A DNA stretch of 64,000 bases, taken from positions 21,341,444 to 21,405,443 of the forward strand of contig NC_090703.1 in assembly GCF_040954835.1 (NCBI RefSeq), in the 5' to 3' direction. A program made the translations under genes and the position numbers. The notes beneath the pieces are model-generated. The model did not search any database and had not been told where the DNA came from. It worked only from the letters and a program-made list of their open reading frames with translations. How positions within the stretch are numbered: the first letter of the stretch is position 1; each line of letters begins with the position of its first letter. Positions 1 to 12,395 of this stretch are shown in pieces. The stretch comes from Lepisosteus oculatus (Eukaryota > Chordata > Actinopteri > Semionotiformes > Lepisosteidae).

Positions 1-2480
1 AATGAGAAGGTATTTTAGAATCCTTGTTTTTTAGAAATTGAATCTAGAATAAACAGCAAATGAGCAAACATGAACCAGCTCCAGATGGAGTTCTGATGAG
101 TTCTTGTCAAGTGGCACTCACTCACACGGTGTTGTACCCTGATATTTCTAATTATTTGTCAAGACAAGTGCAGCACACTTTTTTTGCAGTACATATCCCA
201 CCCAAACCGTGCAGTAGGACTGTTATGTGTAACTGTAATGTACATGTGCTTACAGTTTCAATAAAAGCATTATTAAGTCATGGTTCTAAAGTTCTTTCCT
301 CCTCAGGAGAAAAACAAAACAACCCGCTTATAAAAAACACATATGTGCTGTTAACAGCACTGCATGAATTTTGTTGGAGACTCCACCCAAATATCTTCCT
401 GAAACTACTGTACTTTCTAAGAACAGAAAAAACGACTTTATAAAATGACAATAAAACGAATTAAAATCTGTGGTGTAAATCATTCAGAATAAAAATACAA
501 GTAAATTTAGAGCAAATTCTGCCAAGCCTAAAACACATAAAAACTGCCTCTGAACCCACATATCTAAAGGGTTTTTTTCTTCTAACAAGATTATGTTCTG
601 CAATTTGCAAAGTAAAAAAATAACACAATGAAGGGGTTGTGGCCCTGGGGCACTGTCTGCAAGAAGTTTGTAAGTTTTCCCCATGTTCGCTTGGGTCTTC
701 TCCAGGTGCTCCAATTTCCTCTCACAGTCCAAAAACATACTAGTAGGTTAATCGCTTCGAGTAAAACTGGCCCTGGTGTGAGTGTGTGCATGTTTGTGTC
801 TGTGTGAAACAGAAAATGGACGAATGCTTGAGATAGCTCATGACAAAATGAATCACATGATCCTTTAGCTTTTCCATCAGCTGCTGCGATTGAAATATGT
901 TCAGGGAGTTATAAGATTGGTTCACGTAATGCTAATACAGGCGTTAAGCCCCTGATATCATGTCCAATATTTTACCTAATTTAAGCAAGTCTTCATCCTG
1001 TGTGATTACTTCCTTTAAGGTGTATCCCAGTGAATTATTCACATACAATAGTTTTGACAACCTTGTGTTTTTAAGGGATAATCACCAACAGACAGCCTTG
1101 CATTTTTAGGGTATATAATTTAGGTTATATGCATATTATTCATGGCATTGTTTTCTCTGCACAGCTTAATCAATACTTAGGGGATTTGAGGGGGAAAGGA
1201 GAATAAACCATCCATATTTACACAAAATGATAATACCAGATAGTCAATAGACAATCATCACAAACTAAACAAAGATACAACTGTGAATAGCATTGAGGAA
1301 AAGCAAAATACAGATATGTTGATATGTTTTTCCCTTTAAATATTGAATTACAGGGGGGCCTACTAATACAGTAAAACATACCAGAAAACACTTTAGAAAA
1401 TGTTTTCTTCATTGAGATGTGGATCTTGAGCCACATAATTTTGATCCAAACCAGGTGTCTGCGTGCATAGTATTGAAGGGGCAAAACTCAAGAAGCGATT
1501 TTTGTTCTATAATGAAAGAGAGCTCAGTACACGCTTCTATGAAATATAAGTAGAGATACACAATTCATGCGCTGCAAAATTATTAACGAAAATCTACAGT
1601 GGTAATAACATACAGTATCAACAAGCGTCAACCAGCCCTCAATAAAAATGCATCTTTCTCTGGCTTCTTGTCAACTTAACGTCTCAGAAACAGACACTTG
1701 ATCAACTGGCCTCATATCATTCATGTCAACATTCCATATTTTCTAATAAGGCTCAGTGTTATTGTGTTAATATTTTTATGGAGCACACCTCTGGTATAAA
1801 AAAATCAAGCTGCACTGTCTTTGAGCTACAGTAGTAGATCCTAACGTGCTTCCTAGCCTTTTCCCGAATCAAACACAGCTTTCAAATATATAAGTTGCAT
1901 ATGTTTCAGCTATGTACTGTAAGTATTTTCATTTTTTTGACAGCGCCAACCTTCCTGAGAAATGCATCCTTAATACCTCTAGTTCAGCCAAGCCGTGGAA
2001 ATAATTCTTTCATGCATAGTCTTCGTAATGAATTGTGCCACAGCTTAAAATGAATAACGTGGGAAATTAGATAGCCTAATCTATTATGTTTCTACTTAAT
2101 ATTAAAAAAAATCCAACACACCACATGCACGATTAATCACAACCCAATTTTGCTATCCGACTCCCACAACCGAAAATAAATCGCAGAATCGCACGGACCC
2201 ACCTAACATCTTTAATGGGCATTACAGAACAGCTTGCAGGTGTGAAAGACAAAAATGCCTACGCTAGCCATCCTCTTGTTTTACATGAATCTAGTACATC
2301 TCGCTTGCATTTCTTACAGAGAAGATGGCTTATGTCGAAAATAACAAAATACATACAATATTTAATAAATTTTGTTTTTTTTTTAATGTTCGCGTATAAA
2401 GTATTCTTGGAAAAAAGCGGGGTACCAGATAGCACCTTCACCGAGACCTAATATACCTATCTTGTAAAGATGTCACTTAC
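1..2480 (-). other. crip2: crip2 intron 1 (5' part; continues beyond window)
   Basis: On the minus strand the first crip2 exon ends at 2481 and a consensus donor (GTAAGTGAC, read on minus, 2472-2480) begins the intron. I looked for the next LIM-domain exon in the remaining 2.4 kb and found nothing like it, so the intron runs off the left edge. Apart from a V-SINE fragment the sequence is AT-rich and unremarkable. Confidence 0.75.
636..808 (+). repeat. V-SINE fragment
   Basis: The segment carries the V-SINE central core in degraded form: 'ttttccccatgttcgc', then 'aggtgctccaatttcct', then 'cacagtccaaaaacat', followed by the 'ggccctggtgtgagtgtg' stretch seen in the other copies. The tRNA-like head and the LINE-like tail are missing. 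It lies inside crip2 intron 1. Confidence 0.7.
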
Positions 2481-2523
2481 CGAAATATACGGTTTTGTCG
2501 CATTTGGGACATTTGGATGCCAT
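2481..2523 (-). CDS. crip2: crip2 exon 1, coding part (cysteine-rich LIM protein 2)
   Basis: Read on the minus strand, the ATG at 2523-2521 opens the peptide MASKCPKCDKTVYF plus one base, then a GTAAGTG donor. The first residues match the start of vertebrate CRIP2, where the two Cys of C-x2-C begin the first LIM zinc-binding domain. CRIP1 and CRIP3 begin differently, which is why I call CRIP2. The split base fits an Ala codon (G|CN) in the next exon, the expected next residue. Known of the family: CRIP2 has two LIM domains, binds zinc, and acts as an adaptor in nucleus and cytoplasm, notably in vascular and cardiac tissue. Only 14 complete codons are in the window. Confidence 0.9.
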
Positions 2524-2760
2524 GATTTTGAAATTCAACGTCACGGTCTACTTTCTCTGACTGCTGCTTGCTATCTCCCTATCCTCCCAGGCACAAGCGC
2601 TTTTTTTCCAGGGAGAGCAGCATCACTTGCACAGCCCTTCTAGGTTTGCATAAACACGCCCAGTACTCAGTGTAGACCACGCCTCCTCCGACGCTGGTTG
2701 GTCACTCTTCGGCCAGGTTGGGGGCGAAATGGACAACGACAGTGGGCTGGGCCGGTTGCT
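2524..2760 (-). promoter_or_regulatory. crip2: crip2 5' UTR and promoter region
   Basis: This is the segment directly upstream of the crip2 start. It is richer in G+C than its surroundings and has KLF/Sp-type boxes (CACGCCC near 2656, CACGCC near 2689), but no clear TATA box. The transcription start cannot be fixed from the sequence. The role is inferred from position. Confidence 0.5.
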
Positions 2761-5007
2761 GAAATTCAGAAGAAATCAATGGGGTCTTTCACTTGGTAAT
2801 GAATAACGTTTCAAACGAAACAAACCGTTACGTTTCGAATTGCTCTAGCTATTGTAGGAGACGAACTTCACATTTACTTCATGGCCAGAGCTGTACACGT
2901 GAGGTACTATGAAAACAGGAAAACTGAAATTCTAACATTCAAATATGAGCAGTAAAAACTCATGTAGCTAGCTATAAAGTACTGTTAAATTGCCTTTTAT
3001 GAATAATATATTTTCTTTGCTGGGGATATTTTGGCTTTAACATGATAACGTAATAAAAGATCCGTGTTCTTATTTTTCCCATGAGAAAATAAGATAGTTG
3101 AACGCTAAAAGAGCAAAATCTGAATGTCTTTCTGTGATTCGTACTGTGTTCTGGGAAAAAGACAAAGGGTGAAGAACTTTAATCCTGAACATTAGCAATA
3201 CTTGCGGTCTTATGCAGTATGTCTCTGCATATCCCCGCTAAAGTTTGGACATCCAGGATACTGTAGGGTTCAGTTCGCTTTGCTCAGACCACAGCAGCGA
3301 AGCGGAGGGTTTTGGACTCCTGGCCGTCTTCATTGAAAAATTCCATAGGTTCTATAGGCGATATCAACGTCTCCACTTCATTAGTGCTAAGTCATCCGTG
3401 CGTGACCTCTGCACATACCCAGTCTTTAGGTTCAGCAGTCCTTTTATCTCTTCAGAAATTCAACTAAAGCTTAGTGAGGCTCATGTATAGAAGCTCAATA
3501 CATATAACAAGCTCAGTCAACTTTAAATCCGGTGAACCTGTAGGGGCTATAATTTATCATTTTCCAATGAGTGAGTACAGAAGCATGTTTGAGTTTACCT
3601 CTGTGCCACTAATGTCGCTGAACACTGTTACACAGCTGACTATATTGGGTTTACTGAATTCAAGTGGAGGCTGAAGAAAAATATTTGTGTGGACAGGGAG
3701 AGACCAAGGCAAGGCAAACAAGGACTGAGAAAGCAGACTAAACCTGCAGTTTCCAGCCCCACTTCCAGGAAACAGCTGTGCCTTCTGTTATTATGCTGCA
3801 GCAGAGTTTTTAATCACAGTCTGTATCATATCAACTTTCTATTTAGGGGGTATTTTAAAATTTGGTCTTTAATCTGTTTAAACCTTTGCTGTGATGAAGT
3901 TGTTTGGAATAGTAAGAGTGCAGGCTTACTTATTTCTGTATATGAATTGCCTGCATCAATGAGTTCTTAATTTTAGGATAAAAAAAATACAAGAGAATGT
4001 TTTGCAGATATGGGCCTGTTTACTGAGGGCTTGTTTATAAAAGCTGAACTCCCCACTCCTACAGACGTAGTCACTGACAGAAGCTAAGAGATTTGTCACA
4101 AGGGCTTTAATATGTCAGAGGGCATTCTGTTTCCTGCCCTCCATAGCAGACAAGAAGAAATATTGGTAAGGCTTTACTTGTTATCAAAGCCTGGTTGGTA
4201 ATAAGTAAAGTGGTAAAAGGATTTATTGTATTGTGTAATAATTATGAAGAAGTTAAGTATGAGTGTTTTTTTTGCTTCATTCAAGTTAAGTGCTGCCAAA
4301 GTACTTGTGCCTTTTATCGACTGGGGTAATAGGCAAACCTATCACCAAGACACATTTTGAGTGGACAGCTTGATAGCATGAAGACATGAGTGTCACTCGA
4401 TAAAACATGTCAGGCAATACACACTGAAATATATCTTTTGTCCTTTATTCTAAGATTTTGGCTTTCTGCTATGTACTGTATTATTTTTTGTCTGCAACTT
4501 CAAAAATATGCCATAAACTTTGCAGTAGCAAATAATGAAACCAAAGCAAAAACAGTTTTTAATTCATCATAGTTAAATGTAATTAGTCTTTGAAGGTTCA
4601 GATTCTTTAAATAAGAACCATACTCTTTGTAGCTTCATAACACACTCATTAACTTTAACACATAGCAATGTTTATCAAGCACAAAAGAATTTCATACAGA
4701 AAATAAAATCTGCAAAACAGGTTTAAATGACCATCAATCCAAAAAGTTTGCATTTCAGTTTTACATACACAACAGTCTTAATACCTTTGACATTTTAGAT
4801 CTGTCTCATCAATGTGATCATTTGAAATATTCTTCTAAAATCAGTTTAATATCAGATCAAATAAGGAGGTTTTGTTCATCATTTAAGATAACAGTTGTTG
4901 AACAGTGTGAACAAATGAAAACATTGATATACCATGCTTTGAAGATTAATAGTTTTAAACACTCATAATTAAAATTAAATTTTACCTCATACATTTTGTT
5001 ATAAACG
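2761..5007. other. intergenic, no gene seen
   Basis: AT-rich sequence upstream of crip2. Open frames of 60-93 codons occur on both strands, but none has exon boundaries or recognisable protein content. No repeat family was recognised. Confidence 0.5.
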
Positions 5008-5083
5008 GGGGGTTACGAAAATGGAGAAAATCGGAATTGACCGAGCGGATTAGTCAATAATAAAATCAATATTCGTAACCCCC
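5008..5083. repeat. 12-bp perfect inverted repeat around a 52-bp loop
   Basis: GGGGGTTACGAA (5008-5019) is followed by its exact reverse complement TTCGTAACCCCC (5072-5083). The arms are GC-rich in an AT-rich setting, so this is unlikely to be chance. It lies just outside the LTR-like segment 5093-5914 and may belong to the same element. Confidence 0.6.
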
Positions 5084-5092
5084 AACTTGTAA

Positions 5093-5914
5093 GTGATTTC
5101 TGCAGAATATACCCAAGCGACTGGTATAATTAGAGATATTGTATGTGAATTCTTTGTTCTCTGGCACAGCTTTGGTGAAAAGAGTAATAATCCAGGAATA
5201 CTTGGTTAAACAAATATTTCTTAATGATGAAATTATTATAAACACTACACTTCACACAACATAAACATACAACACACAGGTTACTGTATTTACAGTCTAT
5301 ACAGTCACGGCGTTTCAGAGGCCTAAAGTTCTAATCACGCAGAAAACCAGACTGCTACCAAGTATTTGATTCTTGAATTATGCCAACAGAGGCCAAAATA
5401 AGAGATAAGCTGCCTTATATACAACCGGCAGTAAATCTCTCTCTCATCAAACTTGGATGCCACAAAAAACTGGGTTTCTTTAAAAACGAAAATAGCAAGG
5501 TCTCTGCGTCAAGGTCCAGATACTTAGCTCCAATCGCGATTTGTTCAGATGATCGTGAAGATCATGAAAGGGCTCTTGCCTGGTGCAAGCTTCAAGTTCC
5601 AACTCCTCCTCACTCCTCTGTCTTTTGTGGTCCAACCTTCTCTTTTTCTCCTTTTTACTTTCCTCTCTCTGTGGTCCTGATCTGATCTTATATGGTTTCT
5701 TTCTGGACTGTTCATTGGTAATCATTAACCCAGACCGAATGATAGGTAATAATTTACCCAGAACTTAATTAACTAGGTAAACCAAGGTAAACTTTATGAT
5801 TGATTTTGATCACAGGAGCTGGACCCCCTACATCCCACCAAACATCCTCCCTGGAAATGGAAATGTTTATGGAGCCAGGTGTTACACACTTCCTAGTCAA
5901 CCATATGTGTAACA
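5093..5914 (-). mobile_element. possible LTR relic with TATA-type promoter
   Basis: Read on the minus strand, the segment starts TGTTACACA at 5914, has a good TATA box (GTATATAAGG near 5412-5421), and reaches CACTTACA at 5093. It is then followed by TTGGGGG, which could be a primer-binding-like start. No target duplication and no internal genes are visible, so the element would be truncated. A simple unrelated promoter-like stretch is the alternative. Confidence 0.28.
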
Positions 5915-6724
5915 ATCTTATACCGACATGCAAGAACATCACTGTTTGATAGGCAACCCAACAGAAAGAAAGACAGGAAGTGAAGCCCCTGAAGAGTTTC
6001 TTAAACTTGTGGTGAACTAAAGGACAGAATCAGAGTTTTAATTACTGAAGACTACTCTTATCAACAATTGAAGCCCATTTTCATGTTTTAGGGGGCTGTG
6101 AAATTGTAATTGTAATGTGGTAACTTAGATATTAGAACATGTTGAAGAAGAAACCAAATTCCCTAAAATGAATGTCAGTTTCCAGCATGAAAAAAAACAC
6201 AATTCTTTTAGAGAATTGATCAAGAGTTCTATCCATTCCGCTTCTAATTGAATCCTAAAGTATCTCAATTCATAACATTTGTTTGATTTGTACATGCAGC
6301 CGTTAATACTAGTGTTCTATCACTGAATGCCAGAGGCATTCTTTTAAGTTTATAACACAATTTAAGCAAAAATAAAAGCACACAGAAAACAGAATATAGA
6401 GACTTTTAAAATTTTCGTTGATGTTTTGTAAATATGACACTCTACCAGAGAGCTCTGAGTGACTAAGAAGCCTGGCTTATAATTCTGTGAGTCATCGTGC
6501 AAACATTAATGCATATCAGGATTAAAATCAGTTGACCTTGAAAGTGTAAACATTTTGTCTTAATGGAACAGAGGTGCTTCACTGTTATCCCACTTGGACT
6601 GATTTCAACATAGACACTATTTAACTGGTGCTTGTAATATTTAGCTTAGAGACATGAACATCTTGCCAAGGTAATCATTAAATACCACCAGATAATAATC
6701 AATGAATGCATGTTTTTATACGAA
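5915..6724. other. intergenic, nothing recognised
   Basis: AT-rich DNA without exon-like signals or repeat families that I recognise. Confidence 0.45.
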
Positions 6725-6935
6725 CAGTTACCAATGAGAGGAGGGTATTTGGCCCATACAGTCCATTTGGTAGTTAGTAGTTAATTGATCCAAGTATCTC
6801 ATCCATCCATTTCTTGAAAGACACCAGGGTATTGGCTTCCGCAACATGGCTAGATAGCTTGTTCCACACTCCCACAACCCTTTGCGTAAAGAAGTGCCTG
6901 CTGTCCTCTGCTTTAAATGCACTTCCATGTAGTTT
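6725..6935. repeat. interspersed repeat fragment (fish family, class uncertain)
   Basis: The stretch contains phrases I associate with a repeat common in ray-finned fish genomes: 'atttggcccata', 'gttaattgatccaagtatct', 'atggctagatagcttgttcc', 'aaagaagtgcctgctgtcc'. The 66-codon minus-strand frame across it is a by-product of the repeat, not a gene. I cannot say whether it derives from a non-LTR element. Confidence 0.4.
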
Positions 6936-8430
6936 ACAATTATGTAAGTATCAGGATATACATAAACAGTAGCTTGGACTTATTCAGGGAATTGTCACAT
7001 TGTGGAACAAGGCAGTGTCTTCTTTATGCTGTAATAACAAACATAGATCACTGCTGTCTTAGTAGTCTTTAGACTACTTCTTAAGTCTAGAATAAACATG
7101 AATGACCTAGTCAAACTAGTTGTGTGTGAATGCATTATGAAAATACATGACATAGAATCAACTTAATAAAAAATTATTACCTAAATACAAAACTTCAGCA
7201 ATAAGTGTACCTATTTAGATATTGTGAGGCATATCTTCTTATAAAAAACTGTCGTTTTTACATCTGGGTACAAGATTTTAGCCCTGTACAGGATAAGCCC
7301 TATACAGAATTAATAGATTATTTCTGAGATGTATACATCTTTTTACACACCAGTATTAAAACTTAATACATAATTCTACAGTGGGAGACTTTCGCTACAA
7401 ACATACTATATTCAAACAAAAGGAACAATTAAAATCCTTCAAGAAATCCTAACAAGCTTACAAAAAACAGCAATAAGTAATAAGAGGTTCTATATATATT
7501 TCAATATATACAGTACATGTAGACTATAACTGTACAAAGTTCTAGTATAGCCCCATCTGTAATATTGTATTTGCTGTATATGCGATCTCTGTCTTACAAA
7601 AAGCATAAACAAAATATGAGACAAACACAACACCTTCTAAGTGAAGAAAACTATTAAATGGAAAAAAATAGATTGGCTGTGGTACATAGTTTTAAATTGC
7701 GTGGCTAGCAGAAAGCTTAATAGGATGCAATTTCACCCCAGCAGTATTTTTATACAGAATTAGCAATAAATACAGGCCTCCCTAGAGACCCAATCAATGA
7801 AGGTGTTCACAACAGCAAACGCTGAGCTCTGTGATTTAGTTTCCGCAGTTCGATGGGATGGGATTCTCCAAGAAGTGTTGCACAATTGGCTGAGCATGGC
7901 TGGGTGAGATAAGTCAGAGATCAGTTCGACCCCTGTGGTCTCCCAGGGGTTTTGCAGTCTTGCCAGTGCCATTGGTGAGGAACACAACTCTCCTCCAATT
8001 AGCACTTGTCCTGCAAAAGGGGGCGGTACTGCCTGTGATGTGTAAAAGGCAATTGGCTTGTAGTGGGGTGGGACAGAAAAGGAAAATGTATAGCTTACAT
8101 AGCCTAAATGCCTTGCTGTTGTCATAATGTTTTTCTGTCTTTTGGGCTTGAGCCCTTTTCCCTGCTGAGTCTTTCTCTGCGTTGGTAGAAAGGAGACTAT
8201 ACAGAATATACAGTGGGCACCACCCCTCCACACACACATACACATTCTCACGTACACAGATGTGAACGCTCCAGATGTGAATACTTTTCTGAGACTTGGG
8301 ATCTTTGTGGTATAATCTGAGAAATCCTAGCGGTGCCTTGTGGTCTTAAAAATATTCCTCCTTTCACGCTGCTTGCTCTATTAGCGTGTTGTTGTAGCTT
8401 GTTTGAACTGAGCAAAGAAAGCTTTATGTT
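6936..8430. other. intergenic, nothing recognised
   Basis: A 165-codon minus-strand frame (7760-8257) is the longest here. It has no domain, no promoter and no splice context and looks like chance. A short CA-rich stretch lies at 8228-8245. Confidence 0.45.
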
Positions 8431-9013
8431 ATAATAATAATAATTAATAATTTCTTACACTTATATAGCGCTTTTCTGGACACTCCACTCAAAGCGCTTT
8501 ACAGGTAATGGGGACTCCCCTCCACCACCACCAATGTGCAGCATCCACCTGGATGATGCGACGGCAGCCATAGTGCGCCAGAACACTCACCACGCATCAG
8601 CTATCAGTGGGGAGGAGAGCAGAGTAATGAAGCCAATTCATAGATGGGGATTATTAGGAGGCCATGATTGGTAAGGGCCAATGGGGAATTTGGCCAGAAC
8701 ACCGGGGTTACACCCCTACTCTTTTCGAGAAATGCCCTGGGATTTTTAATGACCACAGAGTAAGGACCTCGGTTTTATATCTCATCCGAAGGACGGTGCC
8801 TGTTTACAGTATAGTGTCCCCATCACTATACTGGGGCATTAAGACCCACATGGACTACAAGGTGAGCACCCCCTGCTGGCCCCACTAACACCTCTTCCAG
8901 CAACAACCTTAGTTTTTCCCAGGAGGTCTCCCATCCAGGTACTGACCAGGCTCACACCTGCTGAGCTTCAGTGGGCTGCCAGTTGTGAGTTGCAGGGTGA
9001 TATGGCTGCTGGC
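8431..9013 (-). mobile_element. 5S rRNA-derived SINE, full length or nearly so
   Basis: Read on the minus strand from 9013, the head follows 5S rRNA in order: 'ggccatatcaccctg'-like, 'gaagctcagcaggtgtgagc', 'ctggtcagtacctggatggg', 'agacctcctggga'. These include the pol III internal control region of 5S genes. The 3' end at 8431 has the 'agcgctatataagtg' stretch followed by repeated ATT, a LINE-type tail. The element is about 580 bp. The frame at 8664-8888 on the plus strand is a by-product. Confidence 0.8.
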
Positions 9014-10414
9014 ATGTTAGCATTGTCAATCATCTTGGTTTCGTACAGAATTTTAGGAGATTATTTAAAGTATCAAGAACTAGGATCGCAAACCCTAGGA
9101 ATTATCACCCACATATTACTGTGAAACATACTGCCTGAATGCCTCCATATTAAAATAAGCAATATTACATAACCCTAAGCACAGAATGGAACAGGCACAA
9201 ACACTGCAAAATCTGGTAGGATGGCCTTGTGCAAGACCAGACACAGAAACACGTGTTGAATCAGTACTGCAGTTTTGTATAATGAGTAGAAAGTTCCTGG
9301 ATAGCCACTGACATCTGTAGTTAGGTTATTTCATTAAAAGCCCAGTTCATTAAGATGTGATGCATTATGATTCTATTTTTTCTGGCCTCTGGCAATATAC
9401 AGTCTCATGACTTGCTGAGTCAGTGTCAAATGTAAAGAAAATTATATTTGAAATAGCCCTGTATTTCCCAGTAAAAGCCACTATTCTCAGGAACCCACTG
9501 TTCCCATTTCATCCTTGCATTACAGACATTTCAGCTAGCCAGTTAACCTAGAGAAGAGCAGGGAGCAGACTGCCCTTGCTCTCATACACAGTAGACTGTA
9601 TGACTCTCAATGGAATGCTTTATCTACAGCATTTTAAGTACTTTCCATTACCAGCAAGCTTTATAAATAAAATGTGTTTGGAACACATGTCCTTTAAGGT
9701 TTAAGGAATGGACAATGGCTTTAACTCCATGTTGACTGATACTGATGGTAAATATCACAATTCTCCAGTGCAGGTTTAAGAATTGGTGTTTCTTAATTCT
9801 GGGCACTTTCAAGAAACAAAATGAAAACTGTGATTCACTTACTATCCTTCTCCCTCTATGAATTGGCTACATTACTTTGTTCTCCTCCCCCTCCCCTGAC
9901 GGCAGGCGGAATGACGCGCAGGTTGGAGTATTCTCGGTCGCATTTAATGGCACTGTCAGTTCAAAGATTTGGTTCAAACAACCAAATGGAGACGGGCGTT
10001 GCCGACAAGCGGACCCTGCTGATGCGGGATTAACGCTAGGATGAGAGAGATTCACTTACTATCCTTATCCTTTCTTACTATTTGGGTGGACACCAAACTA
10101 CCAATGAAGCAAGATGGTCTGAATGACATCCTCTCTTTTCCAACATTTCTGTAATTAAGGCTTAAAATAGGAAACAGAAATTAACCAACTATATGCTTCT
10201 TGACTAATTAATACCTTTGTAACATTCAGTCCATAATAAAAGAATAATTGTTTTGAATGTGTGTTTTCCTTGTCTTAACTGACTGAAAGCCCAGCATTAG
10301 AATATGTGGGGTGAGTGTGCAAGGTTGATATATTTTGACTGTGGAAATTAACATGGTTCTATAAATGAAACTTAAGGAGTTAAACTTAAACTTAATATTG
10401 ACAAACAGCCGATA
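9014..10414. other. intergenic; includes a short GC-richer block
   Basis: Mostly AT-rich DNA with no exon signals. The block 9890-10050 is clearly richer in G+C and CpG than its surroundings and includes octamer-like and E-box-like words. It could be a non-coding element or a promoter fragment, which cannot be decided here. Confidence 0.4.
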
Positions 10415-10560
10415 CAAGCCAGGATACACCCTGGACAGGACGCCAGTCCATCACAGGACAAACACAAACACACACACTCACACCAGGGCCAGTTTTTCCT
10501 GATGATTATCAACCTACTAGAATATCTTTGGACTATGGGAGGAAACTGGACCATCTACTG
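10415..10560 (-). repeat. V-SINE fragment
   Basis: Antisense V-SINE words are present in order: 'caccctggacaggacgcca', 'tccatcacaggacaaac', 'actcacaccagggccagttt', 'aacctactagaatatctttg', 'gactatgggaggaaactgga'. Only the central and 3' part is kept. Confidence 0.75.
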
Positions 10561-12077
10561 TAGCAATGTGAAGATGGGGAAAACATACAAACTATACATA
10601 CTACCATGCCAAAATAATGTAACAAAAAGGCAAAATATAATTAGCAGCATTTCCATTCAGTAGTTAATTACACATGTATGCATAGAGAGATTAATTATGT
10701 GCGTCACACAGTGTTTTTCGTAATATTCTCCATACTGACAAATATGTACATTTATTTATTGCTTGAGTGTGCTACTATCTTCAAAACTAAGCTGTTACAA
10801 ATGCACGCTACATTACAATCAAGTCTTAGCTGGGCTGCATGGTTACTGAGATGGTTCACAATTTGCATGTCAGTAGGTAAACCAAAACTTTTTTCTCTTT
10901 AACCTCTCTCTCATACAAATAAAAGAAAACACACAAACTTCCACAACATGACAATTTTCTCTTTTTTTTGCGAACTAAACAGTTCTATACACATATAATA
11001 CCGGTGTGGCTCTGTTACTGATTTTTTTTTCATTTTTTTAAGTTAAAAAGGATACAAAGGCAGGCTCAAGTAAAAAGAAAGAGCTGGTTCAACATTGTTG
11101 GTTTATTAGCTAGATATTTCCATTATACTTGTCCACGACTGCACAAACAATGTTCATTTTTCACACGAAGACATGGAGCTCCCACTGGGGTTTTGGAATG
11201 TTGCATATCTTAAAATAAACTATCTGGATTTTTAAACATGGAACCGGGCTGTCAGATGGAAGAATTGGGCGTACAGCATGGAGAGACTGACAATTTTCCA
11301 GCCCAGATATCACCTTTCCCTCTCCTGATAGCTGAGTCCACTTGCTGGGGAAGCAGCAGATGGATATCTATCAATGGGTTTATGAAACCCAAGGGCTTTC
11401 TTTCCCTTTTAGAGCTGTACAGCTGTAACAGAAAAAGAGAAGCCTGCTGATTCTGAGCTTTTTTCAGTGGTTTTTGCAGTCCTTAAATCCTCTGCTCCCA
11501 GCAGAAAGCAGCTTTTTGCATAAAGCACATTTGAATAACATACGTAAGTAGTGGATTTTTTAATTTATCAAACCTTAGATGTTCTGTATTTTAGGGTCAA
11601 ATTACCAGAATCAGGGCATTGTAAACAGCCTTGTAGCTCACAGTAGTTTGATTCATGATCTCAGGCCCTGCAACAAAAATGATTTTTCAAAGCTTAGTGT
11701 TTGTTTACAGGGTAAACTGTGCAGAATAAAATATCCATGGTGAAAACAGTAAAAGAACACCCATATTCGAGCCACCACAGCTCATTGGGTCAGAGCCCAG
11801 TCCTATACTGGTTGCCTGGCAGAAAAGAGAGCAAATCACTTCCTACTGTATTACCTCCACAGCAATGCTGGTTCCCACTTCTGCAGCTGGGTGAACTGGA
11901 GCAAATGGGGTAAAGTACTGTGCCTCTCACTACAATAGCATTTCCAGTAGCAGAGACTTGGACCCACAACCTGCAAGTCAAAGTAGAGATCAAAGACATA
12001 CCCACTACTCTATGCCACCCGCAAAAATTGTAAAACTACTTCCTTAAGAAATATATCACATCATCACATCACTTTCA
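10561..12077. other. intergenic, nothing recognised
   Basis: AT-rich DNA with small open frames only. No domain or splice context was found. Confidence 0.45.
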
Positions 12078-12395
12078 ATTACTGCTTATCCAATTCAGGG
12101 TCAAGGTGGCCTGGAGCCTGTCCCAGAAAGTACTGGGCACAAGGCAGGAGACACCCTGTACAGGACACCAGTCCATCGCAAGGTACACACAGACACAAAT
12201 ATACATACACTCACACCTGGGCCAATTTTTACAGAAGCCAGTAAAAATATCAGTATGACTTTGGACTGTAAGAGAATCTGTAGCACAAAGAAAAGCCACA
12301 TGAACACAGGGAGAACTTGAAACATCCACACATATCACCCCATGAAATGAACCTATTGCTGCAAGACAGCAATGCTCACCACTGTGCCACTATAC
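12078..12395 (-). repeat. V-SINE, nearly complete but diverged
   Basis: On the minus strand it runs from a tRNA-like head ('gtggcacagtggtgagcatt' near 12390) through the core ('tttggactgtaagaga' in antisense near 12260) to the LINE-like tail ('tgaattggataagcagtaat', read on minus, near 12080). Diverged core words show it is an old copy. Confidence 0.75.

Noticed and set aside
7760-8257. 165-codon minus-strand frame, longest outside the array
   Set aside because: No recognisable domain, no splice or promoter context; composition like the surrounding non-coding DNA.
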